Notes under the pieces: model-generated
Database searches by the model: none
What the model saw: the letters and a program-made list of their open reading frames with translations, nothing else
Told to the model about the DNA's origin: nothing
Shown: piece after piece, positions 21,098 through 33,120 of the stretch
Numbering within the stretch: the first letter of the stretch is position 1
Layout: each line of letters begins with the position of its first letter
Assembly (NCBI GenBank): GCA_008828725.1
Contig: MEHQ01000456.1
Coordinates: forward strand, 154,756 to 218,755
DNA length: 64,000 bases
Direction of reading: 5' to 3'
From: Saccharina japonica
Lineage: Eukaryota; Sar; Phaeophyceae; Laminariales; Laminariaceae
Program-made: the position numbers and the translations under genes

Positions 21098-21260
21098 CGG
21101 GTCGCCCCGATAGACTACAGTAGTACGTATTGGTACCCGAGTTCAAATCCCACGGTGGTGAGAGTTTTACTCTTTTTGAAAACAAATAAAAGGAACCAGT
21201 TAATTGCTGATAGAGCCTTCGTGGCGTGGATAGGCGGAAACCAACGCAAAGCACGTCCCG
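21098..21260 (+). mobile_element. SINE family A, 3'-truncated copy 4
   Basis: Head GGTCGCCCCGATAGACTACA with B box CGAGTTCAAATCCCACGG, then body CTTCGTGGCGTGGATAGGCG, broken off after AACGCAAAGC. Confidence 0.75.
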
Positions 21261-21677
21261 CTACAGTACGCGACAGCACTTCAGAATAAGGCAGTTGAGA
21301 ATGTCAGGCTGGGATTCATGGAAAATTAAGAATTTACAGGTAAGCATTTGTGCTGAACTCGAGGAGGAAATAAGAATAAGAAATTGGGAAGTGCAAGCGG
21401 GTGGGCATGGAAGAATCTGGCTGAATACACTGCACCCATGACAAATAAGAAACTGCCCAAGCATCCCTCCAACGCCACATCAGGCCCCCACCCAAGCCGC
21501 CTCCGCGCTCCAAAACGGTCCTAAGCGGAGACGTATTTATATGTTTTGTTTATTGGGTTTCGCCAAACAAAACCCATTATTTCCCCACCAAACAAAATCC
21601 TTTCCCCTCTGCAAACATGCAACATCAAATATAGCAACACTACATTCCCCCCCATTTTGTTCGGTGCGGATAGAAGC
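21261..21677. other. Unassigned; ends in a target-site repeat
   Basis: No gene. GAGGAGGAAATAAGAATAAG (about 21361-21380) resembles GAGAGGAAATAAGAAGCGAG at about 24300-24320. The last ten bases (21668-21677, GGATAGAAGC) are the left target duplication of the MITE that follows. Confidence 0.5.
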
Positions 21678-22138
21678 AAGCAAAGATGTCAGGAGACGGG
21701 CAATCGTCAGGCAGTCAGTCAGCCAAGGACGTCCGTCAAGGCATTTCCATCCGTCTAGACCGATTTTCCCGATCCTCGCTAGAAAAACGCCTCATTATCT
21801 CTGTGGAAACCCCTTTCTTTTTTGTGCTGCTAGTTCCAAAAAATCGTGAATGAGCGAGGAGATCCGAGGATATTGCTGTGTTGCTCGTTGCTCGTGATAT
21901 ACCACTACACTGCTGTAGATCTGGAACCCGAACGATAAAAATAAATGGCAGAAAAAAAAACGGCGGACAAAACTCCCAACAGAAAATACAGATTTTCAAA
22001 AATTTGGTCAGGGTTTTACGAAAAACGGGGACTTTTACTTGGTTGTCCCCGGGATTTGCCGTCAAGGCACGTCCATCAAGGCATTTGCCTTGACCCCGCC
22101 CGTCAAGGGGTAAAAGTGCCGTCTCCTGACATATTTGC
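21678..22138. mobile_element. Mutator-like MITE, copy 1, 10-bp TSD
   Basis: Perfect inverted ATGTCAGGAGACGG at 21686-21699 and 22119-22132, extended outward by GCAAA(G/T). The flanks GGATAGAAGC at 21668-21677 and 22139-22148 are identical. A 9-10 bp duplication is typical of MULEs. Internal CCGTCAAGGCA/TTGCC-TTGACGG motifs repeat near both ends. No transposase. A second copy is at 54004-54415. Confidence 0.85.
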
Positions 22139-22224
22139 GGATAGAAGCTGTGCGGTGGTAGATGGTATACTGCTTGCTTCTAGACTAGAGTACCTGCAGG
22201 CCCTTGAAGTAGTGCTTAACCGCT

Positions 22225-23967
22225 TAAGGGGCCCCTTTGGGCAAAAAACTACAAGAGCGAATAAAAAACTAATCACTTTTTTTCAGTTAAGATACTATTT
22301 CTGGTATAATTTCCACTTTTTTTTCATGACTCCCTACGGAAATCGATATTTTTTTCAAGTTATAACGCTAAGAATGGTAACCGTTAAATATTTGTAAAGA
22401 GCCTAGGTCATGTTCAACATTTATGTCTCGGATGGCGTATCGATCAGTCGCTTTGTTCATCCCGAAAAGTGCCTTGTACTCAAAAACGACTCGCTACACC
22501 CCTGGTACCCAAGACGAATTTGAAAAATGGCAGTTTCTCCGGCTGCCGATACTGTTTGAACTAAGATTCTCGACGAGGACGCCGAGCACTAGTAGTCGAA
22601 CTTACCGTATCTGTGCCTCTAGTTCGACCGTCTGTAGCGTCGTACGTGACGACAGCAGAGTTTATAAACCAAACAGGAGCTCCGAAACGATCAAAATCTT
22701 GCTGCGGAGCACTTTCGTTTCGTGATGCAAACACTGCAGCAATACTTTCCCTCCCTTGCAGATCCAAGAGCTCGAATACCTCCTAGAGACTATAACGGGC
22801 AAGCTATACGTTGGTCGGTCGCAGATGTGAGCATTCGAACTGGAGCTCTGTCGTTTTCCGTAAGGAGTACTGATATGGTGTCATTATACCAGAAATAGTA
22901 TTGCAGCTGTAAGAAAACGAAATACATACATACGAGCTGGTTCCACGAAAAAGCGTATAATTATAATCCCACCTTCGGGAAATAACAAACGGAATACACT
23001 GTTATTTGCAACACTAAAGATATCTACACGACCGCGTGAACATAGGGAACACATCGGTGAAGCGGTTTGTGTCGTGCGAGTTGTAGTTCGCGAGATATGG
23101 ACATTGTCGTGCTACTTGGGGAGGCGCTATTTCACATAGGGGTGATATTCCTATAGTTACATCAAGATACTTTGAAATCAGGCCATATATCGGTCAGTAC
23201 GTTGACATATTCGCCACTAGACATGTTGACATGATGGCCTCAACAAGAGGAAGGCGTTAAGGACATTTGCTTTGATTTGCAAGTCGTGAAGGGCTATCAT
23301 AAGAAACGCCTCCCTAAGTACTAGAACAATGTATGAAGCGATTTTGGCACCTGGGGGGAATATTTACTCCTCACGGAATCCTTTTTGCGCCTTGGTTTTT
23401 TAGAGGTATAACGAGGGTGGTCGATTTTTTTTTCGACATCTCACAGATTTGTTTGCTCGTTAGGGGGGGGGGGGGGTCACTAAAACCAAGTGGAAAAATG
23501 AAAATTAAGGACCATTTTTTCCATTTTCTTATTTCATCATGTGATCACAACGGTTGCAACGGTTTTCTATTCCGACCTCTGGGGGTGTGGTGTGTCGTTT
23601 TCTCTTTTCTCCGGACGCCCCTGGGTATAATACGAAATTTTGACACCGTTGTGCGCAACAACAATACGGAACAACTCCTCGTAGCAACTGGCTCGTTTCG
23701 AAAAAACAAAATCAGAAAATATGCAAAAGTGTACCTAAAGAACGAAACAATAATGTTTTTAAAAAAGGCCAGTCGTGAGTTTTGTCGTTGTGTTGTGACG
23801 CACAACCCTGCCTAGTTTCGTTTCACAACTCTCCAAAACCAAGGCGTAAAGTTGCGAAGGCGTAAATAAAGCTCTGCTGGCTGTCGCTGGAACCATCTCG
23901 TATCATACATGTATTTTTCAAGACGCAAGTATTCTTTTTTTTTCATGACCGAAGGGGCCCCTTAAAA
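22225..23967. mobile_element. Candidate TTAA-target transposon, nonautonomous
   Basis: TTAAGGGGCCCCTTTGG at 22225 faces CCGAAGGGGCCCCTTAA ending near 23967. The TTAA at both outer ends would be a piggyBac-type target. AAGGGGCCCCTT is itself palindromic, so the inverted arrangement is weaker evidence than it looks. Inside is another inverted pair, ACTATTTCTGGTATAAT (about 22291) and ATTATACCAGAAATAGT (about 22884), plus a G-run at 23463-23476. The 160-aa frame at 23333-23815 is not recognised. Confidence 0.45.
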
Positions 23968-24364
23968 ACTGGTCCAACATATTTGTGGAAAAAATACTTG
24001 GAATTAGTGTAGGATTTGTTTTCAAGTTCTGAATGGGCTAACAAAATCGTTGAAGGGGGCTATGATAACATTGGATGCCTGCAGTCCTGAAGAGCATTCT
24101 CATTAGGTTTCTACTGAATGTATTGCGAATTATGAGTGACGGATGCCAGGTGAAAAAACAATTCTTGACAACCGCTCATCAAAAAGAAAAACTTCGCATT
24201 GAACGCCTTTGCGAAACAAGTATTTGATTTTCAAACATTTTGCGTTTTGCGCCTCTTCTCTCAATAAGAAATTGAATTGCAGCATTTCCGCTGAAATTGG
24301 AGAGGAAATAAGAAGCGAGGCTGAGTTTAAATTGAATAAAATTATATGCTGTCGCGTACTGCTG
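23968..24364. other. No recognisable feature
   Basis: AT-rich. It includes the AATAAGAAATTGAATTGCAGC stretch noted for 21261-21677. No gene. Confidence 0.5.
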
Positions 24365-24480
24365 TATGTGGAGGTAGGGACAAAAGCCTACTTAGTGACC
24401 CCGGATCTGAGTCAGGACTAAAGTGGGTGAGAGAAAAGGAGGGCGAATAAAATAAAGGGGATGGACAAAGGAACAAAAAA
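24365..24480 (+). mobile_element. SINE family A, 3' fragment (copy 5)
   Basis: AGCCTACTTAGTGACCCCGG, ATCTGAGTCAGGACTAAAG, GGGATGGACAAAGGAACAAA. Matches 540-630. The following 120 bp match 705-825, so a larger unit may have been copied. Confidence 0.75.
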
Positions 24481-25555
24481 CAGTAAACAGAGCAGACATG
24501 CACTGCAATGTTTGTCGCACTGGGTAAGCCAGGCACGACATAAACATCATAGCATGCTGTAGCATGTGTAAAAATAGAGAAAACGCGTTAGATAGCTTTT
24601 GTAGAGCTCGGTCCCGAGGCTCATGGTCTGTCGGAGTGCCACCCCGATCCCACTCAACAGATCCTGGACTCGGGGGGCTCACATGCGTGAGGTAGCCCCA
24701 CACTCTCTACTCATGCGCCCAACGCCGGTCTTTTAGAAGAAGAGACGTACCCTGGAGTCGGCCGCGGCACATAATATATTTCTAGTGCGCAGCGCCTTCC
24801 CTTTGTTATAGGGGCCTCGCAAGCCCGGACGAGGGTTGGTGGCTACTCGGGTAAATCCGCTAGACCTACGTAGACAGATGTACCCGTATGCGTAACAATA
24901 AACCATACACAAATAGGCACCTTAACAGGAATTAAGCATGATACTACTTTTAATACAGACACCACATATACAGCGACAGCGACACCACAAACAGTATGTC
25001 TACTATTATCATCCATTTCCATAACAAGTACGGCACTCGTACAATGTATACTTATTAGTGGCCGAGCTTATCACGAAGCATGCCACCAACAGAAGCAAGG
25101 CAGCACTCGTGCACGCGGCAAGGGATCAGAGAGGCGAAAGGGTAGCAGGGAAGGGAGCGAGACTCAGACAGGGGACGATAAGAAGGAATCCATATTCGAC
25201 GAACTTCGCCATATCCAACCACGCACGCACGTTCGACCGACACCCTGCATGCTTTGAATTGTACGTGGGCGCTTGCCGTCCGCCATATCATGTACCTGCT
25301 AAGTAGCTTCGACCCCTCTGTTGAATGAGGTCCGTGGTACAGCATTTAGTTCATGCGTGCATGTAGGCTGGATGCTTGTTCGTGTATGCGTGCTCGTAGC
25401 AGTGTTCGACGTCGGTCGTGTGAGGAAAATGCTCTGACTACACCCATCGTTGGAGACTCGATGTCTAGGGTAAGCAGCGTTTGCTCGTTTATCCTCAGCG
25501 AAGACACGCATACAGGATCGTAGGCGCAGGCCTGGCCTAGTTTGGGTGTTGGTGA
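24481..25555. other. Unassigned intergenic sequence
   Basis: 24481-24600 resembles 705-825. The remainder (24600-25555) has no gene or repeat I can identify. ORFs here lack protein-like features. Confidence 0.5.
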
Positions 25556-26470
25556 AGTCTCTCATGCATTCTCCACATCTATTATATGTTGTCATAAGAG
25601 TACTGTAGTAACGCTCCTCACAGCCTACATTGGTCTTTTACATCAATCTCGCCGCTTCCCGTCGCACGTTCATGCATATGCAGGTGCTCGTCGTCACTAT
25701 AGATGTTACGCTCGTATACTGTTATGCGTGCTTGACGATCGCTCAAAGGCGTACACATGTCGTGTGTGCTTTGATGAGGTCTCTCATGCATGCTCCACAT
25801 GTGTTCTATATTGTCATGAGAGTAGTATCGCTCGTCACAGCCTACGCTTGTCTTCCACATTATTCTCGCCACTCCCCGCCGCATGTTCCTGCATAGGCAA
25901 GTGCTCGTCGTCACCACAGCAGTAACGCTCGCATACGTGCATACAGTATACTGTTATGCGTGCTTGACGATCGCTCACAGGCGTGCACATGTAGTGGATT
26001 TTTGGCGAACTCTCTCATGCATGCGCCACATATTAAATATATTGCGAGGAAAGTAATTACGTTCCTCACAGCACATGTTCGCCGTGCAAATTATAATCAC
26101 GACGATACAAACATTAAATATGGATGCATGCTAGACTAGTTTCGCTCCTCGCAGTATGTACTCTTCGTATAAGCCCTTCGCTCCTCGTCGCATGCTTGTC
26201 ATGCATGTGCATATGACGTAGACGATATGGACATATTTGAAGGAACGCTGGACAAGTTACGCTCCCCACAGTAGACGTTCGTCGTAAGCATTAGTATCGC
26301 TGCTCCTCGTCGCATGCTTTTTTGCATGTGCATACGATGTAAACGATACGGACAGATTGGTGATGCACGCTGTACCTGCTGAAATGTCACCACACCCGAT
26401 CGATTTATACCTGGTATACCGGTATGCTCGACCGCGCGTAAAATAATATTGTCGCCGATCATAGAAAGAC
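25556..26470 (+). repeat. Diverged tandem array, unit about 225 bp
   Basis: Successive units start at about 25556, 25788 and 26009 with TCTCTCATGCATKCDCCACAT, followed by CGTCRCAGCCTAC, CTCGCCRCTYCCCGYCGCA and TGCTTGACGATCGCTCA. From 26100 the units are shorter and more diverged (TTCGCTCCTCRCAGTA, GCTCCTCGTCGCATGCTT repeated). Confidence 0.85.
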
Positions 26471-26574
26471 AAGCCTACACGGTTTAAAGAATATGTGTTT
26501 TGTCATCGCGTGCAAGGATACCGGTTGCTCGTGCCCCGTCTGCTCATCCGTCTGCCGCGTGTTGATTTGGATCG

Positions 26575-27130
26575 CACACATGATGTCGTTGGCAGCTAAC
26601 ACCGCCTTGGGTATCGTGTGGCTCACCCCTTCCTGGCCAACGGCTCGGGAGGAGGGTGTGCCGTAGCATCGTATGGGTATATGTGATGCATGCATGTGTG
26701 CTCGAAGTTAGGCATGCTTGTTGCCTCCTAACTGCGTTGCGGTCGGCCCAATGATTATTGACACTATTCTGTTCATCATGGTTACCTGGCAGGTAGTTTC
26801 GTTGTTGGCACCGGACGCCGGCTTAATTATCGCGTAGCTAGGCCGTGTCTAGCCAACCATCTGGGGAGAATGATACGACGATGTATCGGGGGCAGTTTCG
26901 ATATACAAAAGAATACTTTTGCTATGAGGTCGTGGATATATATATATATATATATATGTTGATGATGTCTGCCTTGCGGTTAGTTTCGCTGTTGGCATCG
27001 GACACCGTCTTGGGTATCGCGTGGCTCGTCCCTCTGTAGCCAACCAACTGGGAAGAATGGTACGACGATGTATCGTGGGCATCTCCGATATAGTTTTACT
27101 ATGGCTATGGGGTCGTGGGTGTATATCCGT
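26575..27130 (+). repeat. Tandem array, unit about 180 bp, three units
   Basis: Units near 26580, 26790 and 26965 share TTGGCA(T/C)CGGACRCCG, TGGGTATCGCGTGGCTCG, ACTGGGAAGAATGGTACGAC and ATGAGGTCGTGG-like text. The middle unit ends in (TA)n at 26937-26957. Confidence 0.8.
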
Positions 27131-27377
27131 TGATCACGACGCAGAGGGTTTAAACGCCTACCGCCATCTGCCATGACCCGTCCCATGCCCAGCCCCGTTC
27201 GGCCGCAGCCCGCGCAGCGCTCTGGACGTTTAAGGCGTGGAAAGGCTGGACATTTTTGTAGGGAATCGCGACCAACACATGAGGGAAGTCAAGAGGGCGC
27301 CGATCGGGGGTGGGACATGTTGAATGACGAGATGAAGGCGGGGCGGATGTGGGGTGAAGGGGTTGTCGCGGCGCACT

Positions 27378-27905
27378 CGGCGTGCTGAGAAGGTTTTTTT
27401 CTCTTAACGGGTAGATTGGCCGGGTATTTCCCTGTTAGTCTTCGTTGGCATAGCGCGTACAAGGGGTCGAGGGAAGTTGTTCCATGGGGAAGAGGATTCA
27501 ACCCCTTACGTTGGTGTTTGCGACGCATGTGAAATTTGGTGCGTACTGAGAAAGGTTTTTATCCTTGACGGGAAAATGTGGCCGGGTTTTTCCCTCTCAG
27601 TCTTGGCTGGCATAGCGCGTGCAAGGTGTCCAACAAAATGTGTGGCTCTTGTTGCGTTCGTTTTGCAGCGCATGTGAAATCGGGTGCGTGCCGCGAATGG
27701 TTTTTCCTTGTCGGAAAACTAGGCCGGGTTTTCCCTTCTCAGTCTTGGTTGGCATAGGGCGTGGCGGGAACCCTAGAAAACAGTGATCCCCGTGTTACGT
27801 CAGTGTTGCGGCGCATGTAAAATCCTGTGCGCGCTGGGGAAGGCTTTTCCTTAACGGGTAAATTTTGCCTGGTTTTCCTTCCGCAGTCTTGGTTGATGTA
27901 GACAA
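27378..27905 (+). repeat. Tandem array, unit about 150-160 bp, four units
   Basis: Units start near 27380, 27541, 27686 and 27826 with GCGTGCTGAGAAGGTTTTT-like text, then TTAACGGGTAGATTGGCCGG, GTCTTSGTTGGCATAGCGCG and GGCGCATGTGAAAT. Divergence increases downstream. Confidence 0.85.
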
Positions 27906-29149
27906 TCTTAGGTCCACCGTCTAGAGGGTCGCGTGGCTGTTCTGTCCCTGACCATCCAACTGGGGAGGGTGTTGCGGCGGTTCTCTGGGTAGATCCAAGC
28001 GGGGATAATGACGAGCGGAGGCCGGGCGTACATCAGACGCAATGTCGTGCACGAAGCCCGTCTCGCGTCGCGGAGAGGGTGATGGTGCCTCGGAGTTGTA
28101 CCAAGAAGATGAAAATATGAAAATGTTGTATTAAAATATATATATTATCCAGTAGAAAGAAGATACAAACGAGGAGAAGAAAAAGCACACATGTACTGAT
28201 GGGTGTATGTATCCCATCGGAATTGATCAAGAAGAAAGCATACCGTCGCAGGCATGTTTCCACCGAGGTAGTATACTGAAATCATATCACGTCAACATGT
28301 TCATCCAATGGAATGCTCCCATCTCCACTAATGCGAAACTCTCCTAAAATAATCGTACGTGAATCATGCATCCGTAGTATACATGAACATACTGCTTATC
28401 AGGCAGACTGCAAGTACTCGATCTCATAGTACAAGCCTCCGGGTATGGAAACACGCGGTGTCTTGTACGCACTAAGGGACCACTCTCTTGTTTACCTCAG
28501 TTTTCTCGTGACCTGGAAGGACCCGCTATGGCGTCCGGGCGACCAGATGTACGACGGCCAGGCAATGGTCGATGCTCACCCAGGTGGTAGTCTACACGCA
28601 TGAACTCAATATATGCTTTGGCGTGTCGTAGTGTGGTGGAAGAGGTGTACATAGGGAGCAGAGGGCTGCTGTACACAGAGTGACAATCGATATATAAGGT
28701 TTTTAGTAGTACACGACACATGATCCAGGAGTCTGTTACGTTCCTATGGGGTGACAGGGTATCCTCCCCATTATGAATGATGCGTGCCAAGCTCTTCATT
28801 GTGGCATAGAGACTAAGGAACACGAATCGGTCCCAAACACAACAAAACCAAGAGTCATGCCTGCCGCAGTGGACATGAGGCGGCAGACATTCGGGGGAAA
28901 ACACACACACGCACACGCACGCGAATAGATACCACGATATATACGAGGGCGTCCGGAAACATTTTGTTTCGACACCAAACTATCTGAAATAAGCAGAATG
29001 GAAAACAAAGGGAGCACTGTGATTGCTGGACGATCTGTCATAAAAACGTTTTTTTCTGAACTTTTGTACAAAACAAATAATTTGGTTCTAAAGACCCCTG
29101 TAGCGTATTCTGGGAGCACCGCTTACAAAGGAAGCCCCCCCCCCCCCTA
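27906..29149. other. No recognisable feature
   Basis: No supported coding frame, repeat match or RNA. A C-run (about 29138-29148) lies at the end. Confidence 0.45.
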
Positions 29150-29400
29150 AAAGGACAAGCCAACCCATGCTTCTTGGTCGGTTCTCATGCTTGCGCTTCA
29201 GACTCCAAAGCGGTACCTTGTATTGCTTGTTCGATACGCCCGCCTACAACAACGATAAACTGTACCGAAAGGGGGGGGGGGGCTCCCACCCGCATATACT
29301 TGTAGGTTAGTTGTTCTAACAAAACCGTGCCTATATTATACGAAACATGAGAAACGAGGCATGTCTCGTCAAGAACACCTGCTGCTATATTTACAGGGAG
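29150..29400 (+). repeat. Isolated unit of the GATAC/GTATC satellite
   Basis: GCTTGTTCGATACGCCCGCC, CTGTACCGAAAGG, a G-run, CATATACTTGTAGGTTAG and AACATGAGAAACGAGGCATG match the units of the main array at 30480-33120. Confidence 0.85.
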
Positions 29401-29469
29401 TATGAAGTATATTTGTAACGAACTGCATTATAAGACGGCGCTTATCATAGAAAGTTTCCAATGTCTAGT

Positions 29470-30200
29470 GTGTCTTTCGTACGAGCTGGTTCAGGCATAT
29501 CACCCAAAATTTCGTCAGTCACGAATGCCGCATGCAATAGCAACAACTCCAATGTCACATATTTGGTATCATACTGACCGCCATGAACAGTGGAAGAGGG
29601 TGACATCGCCAGTTCTTCGTACAGGGGCCTAATACTGGCGCTACCGCTGAAAATTTGGCCCGACCAAACACAGGCCTTCAAAGTGGTCAACGATAGTCAG
29701 GCGTTTCCGTAGGAAAACATGTTTTCCCGCCATTTTGTTTTTCTGAACGAACTGCTTCCAGGTGGTCCAAGGCATGTTTGTACAAAGATTCACGCAAATA
29801 CTCGAAGATCTGACTGCGTATGGTCATATTAAGTCATATTCAACGCCCAAAATCGATTCCATAATGAAACTGAGTAATTACGAGGCGACGCCTATTTTTG
29901 CACCTTTACCGCATAAAAGCCCAAATGTCTACGCCGTTTTTTGGAGATAGACCCTGAAATTAGGTACACGTGTTTTATGCGCCCTACCCGAGCCTTTTAC
30001 GAATGTTTTGTTTTTGTTTTTTTTCGCCGGGAATTTTGTATCTCTTAAGACCCAAATTTCCCCAAAAAATAGAGAACAAGCAATATCTGACGAAAACAAA
30101 CAAAACAAAAAGCAATCGTTAAAGTCTTGGGTAGGGCGCATAAAACACGTGTGCCAATTTCAGGGTCTATCTCCAAACAACGGCGTGGACATTCGCCACT
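29470..30200 (+). repeat. Foldback-containing repeat G, copy 1
   Basis: 29470-30000 matches 33515-34030 (ACGAATGCCGCATGCAATAG, TCCAGGTGGTCCAAGGCATG, GATCTGACTGCGTATGGTCA). At its right end about 80 bp (29925-30000, GGAGATAGACCCTGAAATT, CACGTGTTTTATGCGCCC) is inverted at 30115-30185. Confidence 0.8.
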
Positions 30201-30479
30201 GAATGCATTTTGGGTGATATGCCTGAACGAGCCTGTACCTCTTACCTATCTATGTGCTCCTTTCGAGTGATCTGTTGTTTCATTACACGTGATGATATGG
30301 GACGAAATCAATCGGAAATCGTTCTACAAGTATTATCGTCTCGTCGACCCTGGTAGCATCCAGGGGAGTCGCCGGCCAGTAGTCAGTCGCGAGGAGAGGT
30401 ACCTAACAATAACACCATGGAATAACGCCACGCAGTTGGCAAAGCTGAATATCGACCGGTAGGGAGAATTCACAGCTGA
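30201..30479. other. Unassigned spacer
   Basis: Lies between repeat G and the satellite array. Nothing recognised. Confidence 0.5.
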
Positions 30480-30831
30480 CGTGTTTCCCTAGTTTAATAT
30501 TAATAACCTGTATCGTTTGTTCGATACTTCCGCCCCAAAACCATACCCTGTATCGCGTATTCGATACTTCCGCCTCGAAAACGAAACGCTGCATCGAAAA
30601 GAGTCGCGGCCTCCCATCCTCACATACTTGTAGCATATTTATTTCTGACAAAAACGTGCCTGCATTTGATGAAACATGGAAAACGAGGCATGTCTCACGA
30701 TACCCTGTATCGCTTGTTCGATACTTCCGCCTCAAACACGATACACTACTGTATCGAAAGGATCGATAATTTCGCCTCAAAAACGATACACTCTCTCGGA
30801 GGGGGGGGGGGGGGTGTGCCTAAGAGACATC

Positions 30832-30898
30832 NNNNNNNNNNNNNNNNNNNNNNNNNNNNNNNNNNNNNNNNNNNNNNNNNNNNNNNNNNNNNNNNNNN
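30832..30898. other. Assembly gap (67 N)
   Basis: A run of N inside the satellite array, next to long G-runs (about 30800-30814 and 30904-30924). Array length is therefore not known. Confidence 0.98.
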
Positions 30899-32599
30899 GG
30901 TGTGGGGGGGGGGGGGGGGGGGGGTCTCCCATCCCCAAGTACTTGTAGGTTGTTTTGCTCTGACCAAAAAGTGCCTATATCAGATGAAACATGGGGAACG
31001 AGGCATTTCTCACGATACTCTGGATCGCTTGTTCGATATTTCCACCTCAAAAACGATACACGTTCGATACTTCCACCTTCAAAAATGATACATTGTATCG
31101 AAAGGGGGAAGGGCTTTCATCCCCACATACTTGTAGGTTGTTTTGCTCCGACCAAAAGGTGCCCATACTAAATGAAACGTGACAAACGATGCATGTCTCA
31201 AGATACTCTCCCACGATACTCTGTATCGCTTGTTCGAAACCCCTATATCAAATAGGATACACTGTATCGAGGGGGGAGGGGGGTCTCCCATCCTCGCATA
31301 CTCGTGCCGTACCCGGTATCGCTTGTTTGATATTTCCGCCTGAAAAACGATACACTTTATCGTGTGTTCGATACCTCCGCCTACAGAAACGATACCCTGT
31401 ATCGGAGGAGGGGCGGGTCGTCCACCCGGACATACTTGTAGGTTGTTTTGCTCTAACCAAACAGTGCCTATATTAGATGGAACGTGGCAAACGAGGCATT
31501 TTTCACGATACCATGTATCGCTTGTTCGATACTTCCGCCTCAAACACGACACACTGGCCGTTACGTGTGTGTTCGATATTTCCACCTACAAAATCGATAC
31601 ACTGTATCGAAAGGGGAGAGGTCTCCCACCCGCACATACTTTCAGGTTGTTTTGCTCTGACCAAAAAGTGCATGTATTGGATGAAATATCGAAAACGAGG
31701 CATGTCTCACGATAATCTGTATGCCTTATTCGATACTTTCACTTCATAAACGACACACTGTATCGAACAGACGGGGGTCTCCCCGTCCACCAATACTTGT
31801 AGGCGGTTTTGCTGTTACCAACAAGTGCCTATATTATATGAAACATGGGGTAACGATGCATGTTTCACGATACCCTCAAAATTCGACACACTGTATCGAA
31901 AGGGGGGGGCTCTCCCATCCGCACATACTTGAACAGGAGTTCATACTGCCTGAAAATGCATACATTTGACGATACCCTGTATCGCTTGTTCAATATTATC
32001 GCCTTCAAAGCGATACAAAACATAGAAAGGGGGGAGGGGGGGTCTCCTATCCACAAATACTTGTACCGAGGTTCCTACTTCCTGATAATGCTTACATTTG
32101 ACGATACCCTTTATCGCTTGTTTGATACCAGTACTACCGACAGAAACTCGATACACTGTATCGAAAGGACGGGGGTCTCCCATCGACTAATACTTGTAGG
32201 CGGTTTTGCTCTTACCGAAAAGGGCCTGTGTCAGATGACACATGGGAAACAAGGCATGCCCTACGATACCCTGTATCGCTTGTTCGATGCTTTAGCCGAA
32301 AAACCGATAAACTGTATCGAAAGAGGGGGGGGTCTCCCATCCACACATTAAAGTGCATACATTTCGCGATACATTACATCTCTTGTTCGATACTACCGAC
32401 GGAAAGGCGATACTCTGTATCGAAAGTGGGTGCGTTTCCCAGTTTTCCCATCCACCTATACTTTTAGGCGGTTCTCCTCTTCTTACCGAAAAGTGCCTCT
32501 ATTTGGCGAAACATGGGAAACGATGCATGTCTCACGATACTTAGTATCGCTTGTTCGATACTTCCGACGGAAATACGATACACTGGATCATAAGGAGAC

Positions 32600-32875
32600 G
32601 CGTGCTATGATACGATAGAGGTAGTCCCAGTGACAGTTTTGGCTGATTTGGTTTCTGAATGATCGGGCCCAATAGCCCAAATTCGTCTGACTTTCATTCT
32701 TGTGTTGCCATATTTTCCACAGTATACCTACCGTAGCTCATGGGATTGTTGATCAGGTAGCACTTTTGGTTTCCTGCGAAATCATTTTTCGGTGGGGTGT
32801 GGAGCTCCTCAAGTGAGGAGCTCAGAAAAAATACGGCGCACCTCTATCGTAGCATTCGTCAGGAGGGCGTATCAT
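32600..32875. repeat. Hairpin insert in the satellite array
   Basis: GCTATGATACGATAGAGGT near 32604 faces ACCTCTATCGTAGCA near 32842-32856. Within it, GAGCTCCTC and GAGGAGCTC form a tight hairpin at about 32800-32822. It is unlike the array units, so it is probably a small MITE. Confidence 0.55.
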
Positions 32876-33120
32876 ATCCGCACATAAAAGTTTGCCGGGG
32901 GGTCCTGTGTACCTGAAAGTGCATACATCTGACGATACTCTGTATCATCACTTCCTCGGTACGGCCGACCACAAGACGATACACACGGGTCAAAACCACT
33001 TATTATACCGTCTGCGGCGTTTCGCCTTACCTTAGATTGCATATATCACGCAGCTGGGGAAAAAGAGCATGCCTATCGAAACCCGATACCACCCAAGAAA
33101 ATACGATACATGAAATAGTA

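Larger units (their letters stand above)
30480..33120 (+). repeat. GATAC/GTATC hairpin satellite array
   Basis: At least 13 irregular units of about 100-260 bp. Each combines CGATACCCTGTATCGCTTGT plus TCGATACTTCCGCC, then AACGATACACTGTATCGAAA, a G-run, CTCCCATCC(G/A)CACATACTTGT, AGGTTGTTTTGCTCTGACCA and AACGAGGCATGTCTCACGAT. Later units (31900-32450) lack parts. Open frames across it are repeat-driven. Confidence 0.92.

Noticed and set aside
23333-23815. piggyBac transposase in the 160-aa ORF
   Set aside because: No piggyBac motifs; it contains a poly-Gly stretch from a G-run.
25556-27905. CRISPR array
   Set aside because: Units are long, diverged and contiguous, with no short repeat-spacer pattern; the genome is eukaryotic.
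30666-31088. ORFs spanning the N gap
   Set aside because: They read through undefined bases and poly-G; translations are meaningless.
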